Below, one piece after another: positions 38,194-47,956 of a stretch of 64,000 bases of DNA. Position 1 is the first letter of the stretch, and every line of letters starts with the position of its first letter. The position numbers and the translations under genes were made by a program. The notes beneath the pieces are model-generated. The model did not search any database, was not told where the DNA came from, and saw only the letters and a list, made by a program, of their open reading frames with translations. The stretch lies in NCBI RefSeq assembly GCF_007860075.1, contig NZ_SJPP01000004.1, forward strand, positions 1 through 64,000, given 5' to 3'. The DNA comes from Symmachiella macrocystis. Its GTDB lineage: Bacteria; Planctomycetota; Planctomycetia; Planctomycetales; Planctomycetaceae.

Positions 38194-40242
38194 TCAATGA
38201 GCGGAAAGTACGACAACTGAACGAGGCTCGACTCGATAAGTATTTCCGGATACTGGCGGTAGATCCGGCCATTCACTGATGTCCTCGGGCGAAGATCGCG
38301 ATGTGTCAATCCACCGTTGCCACGGCATGCCATTTGACGCCGCGGGCAATTCGAATTCCAACGGTTCCCAGTAGCTGTTGAAGATCAGGTGATAGGACGA
38401 GTTTCGATGTTCGGCCGTTAGGGCAATGCTATGCGAATTCTCGCTCCAGTCTGGTTGATTCAGTTTCACTCCGTGCCAAGAATTACTAGCCTGGCCGATC
38501 ATGTCAGTCAGGCTCACTCGCTGTTCCTCATGATTGACACCCCGTAACAACCTTCGTGCCAAGAGTAGCTTGACGAATCGATGCACGTCCGCATGCTTGT
38601 CTACCAGTGACCAGTCAAACCAGGTAGTCGCATTGTCGTGGCAGTAGGCGTTGTTGTTCCCGACTTGAGTCCGGCGGACTTCGTCTCCCATGACGATCAT
38701 CGGGACCCCCAGTGAAAGCATGGTGATGGTCAAAAAATTCTTAATCTGCCTGTTTCTCAACGTTTCGATGGTTGTGTCATTTGTCGGACCTTCGACGCCA
38801 CAGTTCCAACTCTTATTGTTATCGGCTCCATCACGATTTTGTTCGCCGTTTGCCTCATTATGTTTCTGGTCGTACGAAACCAAGTCATTGAGCGTGAAAC
38901 CGTCGTGACAGGTGATAAAGTTGATACTTTGTTCAGCCTCTCGTCCCTTATGGCCATAGATCTCATGACTGCCAAGCATCCGATCAGCCATACGGCTGGA
39001 CATGCCAGGTTTGCCTCGGAAGAAATCGCGTGTGTCATCTCGGAATCGCCCATTCCACTCTTTCCAAGCATCACCGATGAATCGACCGACCTGGTAAAGA
39101 CCAGCAGCGTCCCACGCTTCAGCAATTATTTTGGTGCCGGCTAATGCAGGGGCCGATTCGATATCCCAAAGCACTGGTGGGTTGGGCAATACACGACCCG
39201 ATGAGTCACGTGAGAGAATTGACGCGAGATCAAACCGGAATCCATCGACATGCATTTCGGTCACCCAATAAAGCAAGCTGTCGAGGATCATTCGCCGGAC
39301 CACCGGGTGATTGGCATTGAGTGTATTCCCACAGCCAGAATAGTCCGCATAACGCGATCCGCCGTTTTCCAGGATGTAGTAAGTCGGGTTATCAATTCCA
39401 CGGTAGCAGAGTGTTGGCCCGTCGTGGTCTCCTTCTGCGGTATGATTAAAAACCACATCCAGGATCACCTCGATTCCCGCTCGATGAAGTGCCTTGACCA
39501 TGTCACGGAACTCGGTTACTGGGCCAAGCGGATCTCGACGGGAGCTGTACGCTGGGTGCGGAGAAAAATACGAAACTGGCTGATAGCCCCAGTAATTAAC
39601 AAGACCTGCAGGGCACGCTTGCGTATCGAATGCTTGAATCGGGAGCAGTTCAACCGCCGTAATCCCCAGGTCTTTAAGGTATGGGATTTTTTCGACCAAC
39701 CCAGCGTAAGTGCCACGGGTCTGGGCCGTAACGCCAGAATTGCAGTTACGCGTGAAGCCACGAATGTGCGTTTCATAGATGACGGTACGGGCCGAGGGAC
39801 GGTGTAGCGGCACATCCCCTTCCCAGTCGTACTCCGCGGAATCCACCACCACGCTTTTCATTGCGGTCGCGCAATTATCGCCTGCGGTTGACGCGGCAAC
39901 GCGTGTGTAATCCTGCGGGGTCACAACGCCACGACCGTAAGGGTCCAGCAAAACTTTTGCCGAGTCGAAACGTAATCCACGAGCGGGATCTGTTGGGCCT
40001 TGAACGCGATAGCCATAGATCTGACCTGGCCGAACATCCGAAACAAACGTGTGCCAATAATAATACGTGCGGTTCCTGACAGGCTCCAGGACGACCACGC
40101 GGGAAGGCTTGCTATCGTCTTCGCGGTCAAACAACAGCAATTCCACACAATTTGCCGTGCGCGAAAATAAGCTGAAATTGACGCCGCCATCCAAAACTGT
40201 AGCCCCCAAGGGTGAGGACTGGCCCGGTCCAATGGTATTCAC
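38194..40242 (-). CDS. glgX: Glycogen debranching enzyme GlgX (GH13_11 isoamylase-like)
   Basis: 682 residues, usual for GlgX. The N-terminal CBM48 begins with SSPLGATVLDGGVNFSLFS. The GH13 barrel has EVILDVVFNHTAEGD, the nucleophile in GFRFDLASILSRD, the acid in IIAEAWDAAGLYQVG and the third acidic residue in FITCHDGFTLNDLVSYDQKH, plus a C-terminal beta domain. It hydrolyses alpha-1,6 branches of limit dextrins during glycogen breakdown in the cytoplasm. No other glg gene lies in the window. Confidence 0.93.
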   Translation of the reverse strand: MNTIGPGQSSPLGATVLDGGVNFSLFSRTANCVELLLFDREDDSKPSRVVVLEPVRNRTYYYWHTFVSDVRPGQIYGYRVQGPTDPARGLRFDSAKVLLDPYGRGVVTPQDYTRVAASTAGDNCATAMKSVVVDSAEYDWEGDVPLHRPSARTVIYETHIRGFTRNCNSGVTAQTRGTYAGLVEKIPYLKDLGITAVELLPIQAFDTQACPAGLVNYWGYQPVSYFSPHPAYSSRRDPLGPVTEFRDMVKALHRAGIEVILDVVFNHTAEGDHDGPTLCYRGIDNPTYYILENGGSRYADYSGCGNTLNANHPVVRRMILDSLLYWVTEMHVDGFRFDLASILSRDSSGRVLPNPPVLWDIESAPALAGTKIIAEAWDAAGLYQVGRFIGDAWKEWNGRFRDDTRDFFRGKPGMSSRMADRMLGSHEIYGHKGREAEQSINFITCHDGFTLNDLVSYDQKHNEANGEQNRDGADNNKSWNCGVEGPTNDTTIETLRNRQIKNFLTITMLSLGVPMIVMGDEVRRTQVGNNNAYCHDNATTWFDWSLVDKHADVHRFVKLLLARRLLRGVNHEEQRVSLTDMIGQASNSWHGVKLNQPDWSENSHSIALTAEHRNSSYHLIFNSYWEPLEFELPAASNGMPWQRWIDTSRSSPEDISEWPDLPPVSGNTYRVEPRSVVVLSAH

Positions 40243-40835
40243 GCTGCTGCTCCGGTTTGACTTAATTTTTGTTATTCCGTTTTCATTTCGTCTTGTTCCA
40301 ACCAGTCAGTATTAACAGCCGGCAAATTCTTGTTTTGGAGTTGGAATTGTAACAGCTATCAGGCGAAGATGTGCATTAGACAAGCGAGAGTTTCTGCCCA
40401 GAATACTTACGATGTCGCAAGAGACAGAATGTTCCCAGACTGAAAACTGCCATGCTGCTTTGAACGCATGGAGCATGATGTGCTCTTGTGAGACACAGGG
40501 CTGCGTAAATTCTAACCCGGTGGTGAGCAGTTTGATCTGCGGGTTCAGTTTTAATGTCAGCAGAATGCCGCAAATGGATTCTGAGATCAAAGGATCGCCA
40601 CGTAAAATACGCGCTCGATTGCTAATTCGCGAATCAAAGCATGCCGGTCAGCAAGCAATCTGATCTCGATTTCACGACTGAATCGACACCTAGTCAATTT
40701 GAAACCCTAGGTCATTGGGGCAAAAAGTGATTGATTTTTCATTTGGTGATTGGGTACAGTCAGTTTGTAGACGAGACAATGGGCTTAACGAGGATGAATT
40801 CCAAGATCCGTATTCGAAGATCCATGGGATGCCTA
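40243..40835. other. Divergent intergenic region
   Basis: This separates glgX (minus) from the third ECF sigma factor (plus). Short frames here lack any recognised signature. Promoters in both directions are expected. Confidence 0.4.
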
Positions 40836-41450
40836 ATGAATCACCGCCAGCTCGGACGACACCGTGACGAATCCACGCGTAGCAGCCTGCTCAACAAGGC
40901 ACGAGCGAATGATGAAGATGCATGGCAGCGGCTCACGCAGTTGTACGGTCCGTTGATTCGCTGCTGGTGTCGACGCCGGGGATTGCGGGACGAAGCGATT
41001 GACGACGTCGTTCAAGAGGTCTTGTTGTCCGTTACCGGTGCGCTGGGGCGTTTTCGTCGTGGTGCCAGCCGCGGCAGCTTTCGAGCTTGGTTGCGGCGCA
41101 TCACCGAAAACAAGATTCGTGACCACTTTCGTCGCTGCCAACACCAGCCCAATGCACCGGGTGGTAGTGCAAACATTGCACAGCAACTGAATATCCCAGC
41201 GGAGCCGATTTCGAATGAGACGGGATCGAATTCGCTGACTGGCTCGTCGAGCGAGGTCATGGCAGCGCTGGACTCGATTCGCGAAACAATTTCCGAGCGG
41301 ACCTGGAGGGCGTTTGTCTTGGTGACGTTTCGTGATTTCTCACCGGTGGAGGCAGCCACCGAACTAAATATGACGAGCAATGCAGTACGACTTGCCAACG
41401 GCCGTGTTCGCAATCGACTTCGCAGTCTAGTGTCCGACTTGCCGAGTTGA
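40836..41450 (+). CDS. ECF RNA polymerase sigma factor
   Basis: 204 residues if it starts at ATG 40836, where typical sequence (DESTRSSLLNKARANDEDAW) begins soon after; the open frame extends to 40731 with earlier ATGs at 40779, 40794 and 40824, so the start is uncertain. Region 2: LYGPLIRCWCRRRGLRDE, DDVVQEVLLSVTGALGRF and FRAWLRRITENKIRDHFRR. Region 4: TWRAFVLVTFRDFSPVEAAT and NMTSNAVRLANGRVRNRL. The WCRR segment and long linker fit a planctomycete-specific ECF group. It is followed at 190 bp by a Ser/Thr kinase. Confidence 0.9.
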   Translation: MNHRQLGRHRDESTRSSLLNKARANDEDAWQRLTQLYGPLIRCWCRRRGLRDEAIDDVVQEVLLSVTGALGRFRRGASRGSFRAWLRRITENKIRDHFRRCQHQPNAPGGSANIAQQLNIPAEPISNETGSNSLTGSSSEVMAALDSIRETISERTWRAFVLVTFRDFSPVEAATELNMTSNAVRLANGRVRNRLRSLVSDLPS

Positions 41451-41639
41451 AGACTCGACCGCGGGAGAGATGCTGCAATGTGGGCACAAGTGATCTCCAG
41501 ATAAAATGTTATGGCCGGCGACCTCTGCAAGTCGAGGCTCGTCTTGGTCAGCGCGACGCGCTTGAGCGTTTTACCAGGTGGGGAATTATTTCCACTCACC
41601 CAGAGGCTATATGCCATAAATCGTTCAAGAGACATTCGC

Positions 41640-44600
41640 ATGCTTGATCAACCGCAACTTTCTCCACAGGAAGAGACATGTCCTTCGCTCTCGGAACTCA
41701 GATCACTTTTGATTGGCGATGTGCCCGGGGCTGTGTTTGACCAGTTGGAAGCCCATGTGGATCAATGCGAGGCATGTCAGAAACGATTGGAGACAATCGG
41801 CGATGTCCCTGATCCGGTGTTCACTGCCATCCGTGAAATGTTGGGCCCCGCCGCCGCTGTATTTGAATCGGACCTAGGTGCCGACGAGATAGTCGATCTG
41901 GTCACTGAGCAAGTGACGCTGGGTGATTTTAGGATTGTGCGAGAATTGGGTCGCGGCGGGATGGGGGTTGTCTATGAGGCGGTACAGCTTTCGCTAGGCC
42001 GCCGGGTTGCGTTGAAGACGATGACTTTTGCCGGCACGCTCGATCCCCGCCAGTTGGTCCGCTTCGAGAATGAAGCTCAAGCAGCGGCACTCTTAAACCA
42101 TCCCAGTATCATTCCTGTTTATTCGGTGGGGAGCGACCGGGGCGTTCATTATTTTGCCATGCGGCTTGTGGACGGATTTGATCTGCGGAAAGTCCTTCGA
42201 AACGTTTTTAGTGGCGGGTTGGATATTGATCCGCACGCGACCACCAAATGTGCCGCTATTGAGACGAGCGACGAGGGAAACAGCGTCGATTTCATTTCCA
42301 AAATACCAAACGGCCCGGCGGAGAGTGTTTCTCCAGAGTCGAGTTGCTCTAGCAGACCAAATCCAAAGATACTGGCTGACTTCTCTGCGGATGATGTTGC
42401 TACAGAGCAGGACTACATGCGCTGGGTGGGGAAAATCGGCATTCAAGCGGCCGAGGCACTGAATGCCGCCCATGAAGAGGGCGTTCTTCACCGCGATGTG
42501 AAACCGTCCAATCTGATGTTGGAAAAAACCGGGAGTTTGTGGGTGACCGATTTCGGATTGGCCCGGCTTGAGGCGGGTGCAGATATGACCGCCACTGGCG
42601 ACGTCTTGGGAACGCTGCGCTATTCCAGCCCAGAACAGGCACTCGGCAAACGGGGGCTTGTTGATCATCGCAGCGACATCTATTCGCTGGGGGCGACATT
42701 ATACGAACTGTTAACAGGCGTCCCCCTCTTTAGTGATTCGCAGCGCGAAGCACTCGTCGCAAATATCGCTCATGATGAACCGCTCCCGCCGCGGAAGATC
42801 AACCGATCTGTTCCTTTGGACTTGGAAACGATCGTGCTCAAGGCGATCTCCAAAGACGCAGCAATGCGTTACAAAACAGCGCAGCATTTGGCGGACGACT
42901 TGCGGCGGTTTTTAGACGGCATGACCATCGAGGCCTCACGACCTTCTGCCTGGAACCGCACGGTCAAATGGGTGAAGCGAAACAAGCCGTGGGCGGCGGC
43001 GATCTGCACGGCTCTTGTGGCAATCACCAGCCTGCTGGCAGGGTTAGCTGTGCATAATCAAAGTCTGGGCACTTTTAACAAAAAACTGAGGGACAGCAAC
43101 CAAAAACTTGAGGCGGTGAATGCGGCTTTGTCCGAGGCGGTGATCGAAAATCGAGAAAAGCAAAATGAATTGGAGGAAACCCTCTATGCGGCCGGCATGC
43201 AACTTGCGGAGGAGGCTTGGCGGGAGAGTGACCCTCAGCAGGTGATGACGATACTGAATCGCTACGTCCCCCGCGAAGGACAACCCGACCGCCGCGGTCC
43301 GGAATGGCATTATTTGCAATTACAAGCGTCTGGCCTGGAGACCACGATTGCCCAATTTGAAGCGGCAGTCTATACGCTGGCGTTTTCGGCAGCCGGACGT
43401 TGGGTGGCCGTCGGCGGCGAAGAGGCTACCGTGTACATATACGACACGGTTACTTTGACCGAAGTCGTCCGCTTTGCGACAGAACAGGGCGAAGTCAACG
43501 GGGTGGCCTTTTCGCCTGATGGGACGCTATTGGCGTCATCCGGGGACGATGGGACGGTCCGCCTTTGGGACTGGCAACAACGACGGCATGTGCGGACGAT
43601 ACAAGCGCATGCGGATGAAGCTTACGAGGTCGAGTTTTCGCTCGACGGAAACCGACTGATTACATCGGGAATCGATCCTATTATTCGCGTTTGGGACGTC
43701 GCAACGGGTGCGGTCGTAGGCTCGTTAGAGGGCCATGCGGAAGCAGCCGGCGCAATTTCCGTCTCACACGACGGCCGACGTCTCGCGTCTGCTGGTCGTG
43801 ACGGGACAGTTCGGCTCTGGGATCTGGATACGTTTAAAGAGCTTCGCATCGTGCGGCAGGCCGAGAACACAAAGCTGTCATGCATCGGCTTTTCCAATGA
43901 CCGACGCTGGCTGGCGTCCGGCGGTCGCGACGGTCTATTGCAAGTTCATGACGCGGACTCAGGTGAATTGGCCTTTGTGGGAAAACATCACGACGGTGTC
44001 CAAAGCGTGGCTTTTTCTTCCGACAACCGACACTTGGCGAGTTCGGACCGAGGCGGCAACATTTACTCTTGGACTTTGCCAAGGGAAAAGCCGAATGAGA
44101 TTGTCGAAATGACCGCCGAGAGACAGTTTTCAGCACATGGGCAAGATCGCGCGTATTGCCTGCGATATGCGCCGGACGGCCTTCACCTAGCGTCGGCCGG
44201 ATCAGACGGCGCGATTAAATGGTGGTTTCCCACGAAAAAGTCGGTCTGGCAAACCATTTCTGGTGCCGGTGAATTTGCGAACGGCAGCGCCTTTTTACCC
44301 AACGGGAAGGAGCTGATCACGTGTAGGGAAGGCGTCTTCCGAAACGACGTAGCTGAGTTGCGGACGACTGAGACCATTTCGGCAACAAAAAAGAACTTTC
44401 GTTCTATCGCCGTCTCTCCCGATAGCCAACGGATTGCCGCGGGCGACGCGCAGGGCAACCTAAGCCTGTATGATCTGAACAGCAGACACGAAATTCATCA
44501 CACGCATTGGGACACCGAACCAGTTTTAGGGCAGTGCGTCTTTGCTCCCGATGGCTCAAAACTGGCCATACAATTGGGCTCAAGCGAAACAGTTGTTGTT

Positions 44601-46271
44601 GATGTGAATTCGCTGGAAGAGCTGCCTTTTGAAGCGGTGATTGACGGACACCACGCCGTGTTCACGCCGGACGGACAACAGCTGGTTGTCACCTTCGATA
44701 ACAACATTATCTTCTGGGATGTTGCGAGTCGAAGTCGTGAGAGAATGATTGTGAAGGCGCACCACGAGGGAATCAATGCAATGGCGATCAGCCCTGATGG
44801 CCGCATTCTCGCCAGTGCAGGCGGTGATCGCCACGTGCGATTGTGGAACGTACAGACAGAGGACTCCCCTTTTGAATTGACCGACCATCGACACAGTGTA
44901 AACGCTTTGGAATTTTCCCCAGATGGTCGAACGCTGCTTAGTGGGGATGCGGCTGGAACACTCATCGCCTGGCGTATCGCAGGTGACCGCATCAGCGGGC
45001 AAAAGACATTGCAGTTCGGGGAGTTACCGACTGGAATCTCGCAAATTGACTATAGCCCCAATGGCGAAATCATCGCTTGCCGGTTGCTCGATGGCCGTAT
45101 TTATGTACTCAAGTTGCGCGGCGGGGCACCTGAGTTGCCAACGTCAGACGTTCCAATTGCCCCCAGAATTGCGACCGGTCGACCGATTTTCATGCAAGGC
45201 CCCCAGACGCTCGGCAGCGGGGATACCAATTACGCGGACGTGGCGTTAGGCGATTTTAATGAGGATGGTCACCTCGATGCATTGTTCGTCACAACGGATG
45301 AACCGGGCAGCCAAATCTGGTTAGGCAAGGGTAACGGGACATTTTTCGAGCCGCCTCTTAATGTTGGCGACCCGACTGCTCCGAGTTGGAGTGTGGCTGT
45401 TGGTGATTTCAACAACGACCGCCATTTGGATCTATACTTCGCGAACTCCTACGTTACGGTCGCATCTGGGGGCGAACCAAATACCGTCTGGCTCGGGCGT
45501 GGAGACGGAACGTTCAGCGCAGGGCAACAGGATCTCGGAAATGGCATGAGCAAACGCATCACGCTCGGGGATTTGAATCAAGACGGCCACTTGGATGCAG
45601 CCGTGGCCAATATCAATGGTGATTCGGTGATTTGGAGAGGAGATGGGATAGGTGGCTTCAAACTCCAAACCCAGTTGGGCTTTCACGGTTCCACTTCACA
45701 GATTGCCTTCGGTGACCTGAATGATGATGGCTATTGGGATTTGTTCGTTGCCCATCATAATCTTAATAAGGTACGCATGGGACAGGGGAATGGGACGTTC
45801 GGGTTACTGCATCAAGCGACCCACTTCGGAGGTGCGCTGAGTCAGGGGGTCGCACTCGGGGACCTAAATGATGACTCCTACCTCGACGCCATTGTGGTCA
45901 ATGCAACTCCCTATCGGAGCGCAGTGTGGCTTGGAAACGGCCTTGGCCGTTTCCAAGCCACACTGATCTTAGGTGACCCCGTACAAAGCGAATCTATCGC
46001 ATTGGCAGATCTGGACGGAGATGGTCACCTGGATGCGTTCATTGCCAACGGCGCTGCTCACGGACCACCGGCGAACGACGTGTGGCGGGGCGATGGTCGC
46101 GGCGGATTTCAATACGTGCAAAAGTTGGGGCACCGCTATTCAAGCGGCGTCGCGCTGGGGGACGTGGATGGTGACGGCGATTTAGATGCCGTTGTCGCGA
46201 ACGGCGCCCCCCCCTCACCGGCCAATACGATCTGGATCAACCAGACGAAAGCCCCGTTGAAGGTTGATTGA
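41640..46271 (+). CDS. Giant Ser/Thr kinase with WD40 propellers and VCBS/FG-GAP repeats
   Basis: 1543 residues from ATG 41640; a longer frame from 41511 is unlikely. A zinc-finger-like segment (CPSLSELRSLLIGD, then CEACQKR) resembles an anti-sigma HxxxCxxC module. Kinase: RELGRGGMGVVYEA (near 105), VALKTM, HRDVKPSNLML (285), VTDFGLARLE, SSPEQALGKRG, with a roughly 60-residue insert before the catalytic loop. A membrane helix lies near 460, then a coiled coil, about a dozen WD40 repeats (565-1160), and from about 1185 to 1535 seven or so FG-GAP/VCBS repeats with Ca-binding DxNxDG motifs (GDFNEDGHLDA). VCBS repeats are usually outside, WD40 inside; here both lie on the same side of the one predicted helix. 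A perfect 21-bp hairpin occurs at 45922-45965. Confidence 0.88.
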   Translation: MLDQPQLSPQEETCPSLSELRSLLIGDVPGAVFDQLEAHVDQCEACQKRLETIGDVPDPVFTAIREMLGPAAAVFESDLGADEIVDLVTEQVTLGDFRIVRELGRGGMGVVYEAVQLSLGRRVALKTMTFAGTLDPRQLVRFENEAQAAALLNHPSIIPVYSVGSDRGVHYFAMRLVDGFDLRKVLRNVFSGGLDIDPHATTKCAAIETSDEGNSVDFISKIPNGPAESVSPESSCSSRPNPKILADFSADDVATEQDYMRWVGKIGIQAAEALNAAHEEGVLHRDVKPSNLMLEKTGSLWVTDFGLARLEAGADMTATGDVLGTLRYSSPEQALGKRGLVDHRSDIYSLGATLYELLTGVPLFSDSQREALVANIAHDEPLPPRKINRSVPLDLETIVLKAISKDAAMRYKTAQHLADDLRRFLDGMTIEASRPSAWNRTVKWVKRNKPWAAAICTALVAITSLLAGLAVHNQSLGTFNKKLRDSNQKLEAVNAALSEAVIENREKQNELEETLYAAGMQLAEEAWRESDPQQVMTILNRYVPREGQPDRRGPEWHYLQLQASGLETTIAQFEAAVYTLAFSAAGRWVAVGGEEATVYIYDTVTLTEVVRFATEQGEVNGVAFSPDGTLLASSGDDGTVRLWDWQQRRHVRTIQAHADEAYEVEFSLDGNRLITSGIDPIIRVWDVATGAVVGSLEGHAEAAGAISVSHDGRRLASAGRDGTVRLWDLDTFKELRIVRQAENTKLSCIGFSNDRRWLASGGRDGLLQVHDADSGELAFVGKHHDGVQSVAFSSDNRHLASSDRGGNIYSWTLPREKPNEIVEMTAERQFSAHGQDRAYCLRYAPDGLHLASAGSDGAIKWWFPTKKSVWQTISGAGEFANGSAFLPNGKELITCREGVFRNDVAELRTTETISATKKNFRSIAVSPDSQRIAAGDAQGNLSLYDLNSRHEIHHTHWDTEPVLGQCVFAPDGSKLAIQLGSSETVVVDVNSLEELPFEAVIDGHHAVFTPDGQQLVVTFDNNIIFWDVASRSRERMIVKAHHEGINAMAISPDGRILASAGGDRHVRLWNVQTEDSPFELTDHRHSVNALEFSPDGRTLLSGDAAGTLIAWRIAGDRISGQKTLQFGELPTGISQIDYSPNGEIIACRLLDGRIYVLKLRGGAPELPTSDVPIAPRIATGRPIFMQGPQTLGSGDTNYADVALGDFNEDGHLDALFVTTDEPGSQIWLGKGNGTFFEPPLNVGDPTAPSWSVAVGDFNNDRHLDLYFANSYVTVASGGEPNTVWLGRGDGTFSAGQQDLGNGMSKRITLGDLNQDGHLDAAVANINGDSVIWRGDGIGGFKLQTQLGFHGSTSQIAFGDLNDDGYWDLFVAHHNLNKVRMGQGNGTFGLLHQATHFGGALSQGVALGDLNDDSYLDAIVVNATPYRSAVWLGNGLGRFQATLILGDPVQSESIALADLDGDGHLDAFIANGAAHGPPANDVWRGDGRGGFQYVQKLGHRYSSGVALGDVDGDGDLDAVVANGAPPSPANTIWINQTKAPLKVD
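45922..45965. repeat. Perfect 21-bp inverted repeat inside coding sequence
   Basis: Arms 45922-45942 and 45945-45965 are exact reverse complements around a TT loop. The arms encode the end of one VCBS repeat (AVWLGNGLGRFQATL) without disturbing its consensus. No IS ends are near. A template-switch event could have made the arms identical. Confidence 0.95.
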
Positions 46272-46596
46272 CGTCGCCACGCTTGCCACAGCGACTCGCG
46301 CGCAAAGCCCACGCGGTGTGTTCGCCTTGAAATCGAGATTTGCACCGATTTCTAGTAAATATCGCAACGCGTTTCTGGACAGGTTGTTGCAGTGCCAGCG
46401 CATAGCTGGATTCATGCTTAAATCGGCCTCCGCGATGCTAAAACATGCCTGGAAGCGACGCGCAATTTCGTTCTCTTTAGTAGGGGAAACTGGTGTACCC
46501 ATTTCCTCCCTTGTCAGCCTGAACGCGCTTTGTCGGCGACTCGTGATGTCAGTCTTCACAGTGCCGTGTTTGTCCTAGACTTCGAGGAGCGTGGAA
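46272..46596. other. Intergenic region before the PEP-CTERM gene
   Basis: A minus-strand frame (46215-46559) overlaps the end of the kinase gene and has no recognisable features. No gene is called here. A ribosome site GAGGAG (46584-46589) precedes the next gene. Confidence 0.4.
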
Positions 46597-47889
46597 ATGA
46601 CAACAAAGAGAATTGGTATTAGCGGCATCTGTCTCTTGAGTCTGGTCTTAGCCTGTTCACCTACACGTGCCAATTGGATCGACACGTTTGACGGTGGCTT
46701 GGATCAGACGTGGTACTTCGGCAATAGCCCCGCATCCTCGACATTTTCCGCCAGTACGGTCGGCAATGTCCTTCGGATTGAAGACCCGGCGCCGGTTTTT
46801 AGTGGTGGATCGGCGTTTGGCTTCGGGTATGTCAACGAAACGTTTTCTAACGTGCGTGTCTCGGGCATTGTAAACCCTGGCGACCTGACCAATGTTAACT
46901 CCGATCACACATTAATAGCGCGGGCCAATCCGAGCGTACTTTCGGCTTATGCTTTGACCTTAGACTACCGAAATGACGCCACAGGTGATTTGCAGGGCAC
47001 CGTAATCCTCTCCAGAATTGATCCGAGTGCTGTGACCAACGATCTGGTCATCGAAAGTATCGGAGAGAGCGACTCATTTTACCTTGAATTTGATGTGTTT
47101 GGATCAACTTTGACAGGACGCGTTTATGACCAACCAGGCGGGACGCTTTTGAAAACGGTTTCTGCATCAGACAGTGCCTTTGCAAATGGAGTCTCTGGAG
47201 TTGCGGCCAGTGCGGATTTCTTTGATGAACCTCTCCTCGCAGAGTTCGACAACGTCGCATCGTCGGTTATTTCTGCCGCACATTTTGACGTGACTATCCA
47301 ACCCAGCGCAGATTCGAACGACATTGTCTGGACCGTGAAATGGGATTCCTTGAATGGCATCCCGGCAGACGACTTCGGGAGTTATGCCTGGGATGCCATG
47401 GACCCGATGACCGGTGATGTTGTCGCGACCGCCCCTTGGGGGAGCGCCGTGAAGGAACTCTATTTTGACGATATCGGCGACCCATTCGGGGCTGCCTACT
47501 CCTTTGGAACCAGTCGGGGGTTTGGCGATGCTATTGGTGGAGTGAGCAGCGATCCATCCGGATGGGGCGTCGGTCCCGACTACGACGGTGGTGTTTCAAA
47601 TAATGATGACTTGTTCATTTTCAACACGCTCTTAGATTCAACCGCTTCCTTTCCGACAAGTGGGGAGTTCGTTCTGACGGTTTCTGGTGCCAATTTGAGC
47701 AATTACAACCTCGGTACTTACACGAACAACCCGTTCGTCACTGTTACCGTGACAGATACACTCTATATCGCTCCTGTCCCCGAACCCAGCACCTTTGCTC
47801 TACTCGGTCTCGGCAGCCTTGCCTTGGTCGTTTACGGCTGGCGACGCAAGCAGCATGACTCAACGTGCGTTGGGAAGTCGCTCTCCTAA
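46597..47889 (+). CDS. PEP-CTERM exosortase-target protein
   Basis: 430 residues; ATG 46597 has GAGGAG 7 bases upstream, whereas GTG 46591 is too close to it. Signal peptide: IGISGICLLSLVLACSPTRA. The first half (NWIDTFDGGLDQTWYFG) looks like a concanavalin/laminin-G-type beta sandwich that could bind glycans. The C-terminus is classical PEP-CTERM: VPEPSTFALLGLGSLALVVY, then GWRRKQ. Such proteins are processed by exosortase and sent to the surface, often with exopolysaccharide. No exosortase gene is in the window. Confidence 0.88.
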   Translation: MTTKRIGISGICLLSLVLACSPTRANWIDTFDGGLDQTWYFGNSPASSTFSASTVGNVLRIEDPAPVFSGGSAFGFGYVNETFSNVRVSGIVNPGDLTNVNSDHTLIARANPSVLSAYALTLDYRNDATGDLQGTVILSRIDPSAVTNDLVIESIGESDSFYLEFDVFGSTLTGRVYDQPGGTLLKTVSASDSAFANGVSGVAASADFFDEPLLAEFDNVASSVISAAHFDVTIQPSADSNDIVWTVKWDSLNGIPADDFGSYAWDAMDPMTGDVVATAPWGSAVKELYFDDIGDPFGAAYSFGTSRGFGDAIGGVSSDPSGWGVGPDYDGGVSNNDDLFIFNTLLDSTASFPTSGEFVLTVSGANLSNYNLGTYTNNPFVTVTVTDTLYIAPVPEPSTFALLGLGSLALVVYGWRRKQHDSTCVGKSLS

Positions 47890-47956
47890 TTCCCTAAAGA
47901 AAGAGTCGAACGTAGATTTCTTTCTAATTTCACCCTAAACATCCAGAGTATCTGAG

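Noticed and set aside
41257-41641. Antisense frames over the third sigma factor gene and the leader of the giant kinase
   Set aside because: The plus-strand sigma domains are clear; antisense frames lack motifs.
2943-46271. The idea that the three sigma/kinase modules form a defence or toxin system
   Set aside because: No toxin, nuclease or defence domain lies in or between them; the architecture fits ordinary planctomycete signalling.
46215-46559. 115-codon minus-strand frame overlapping the end of the giant kinase gene
   Set aside because: Overlaps a strongly supported gene and has no recognisable family features.
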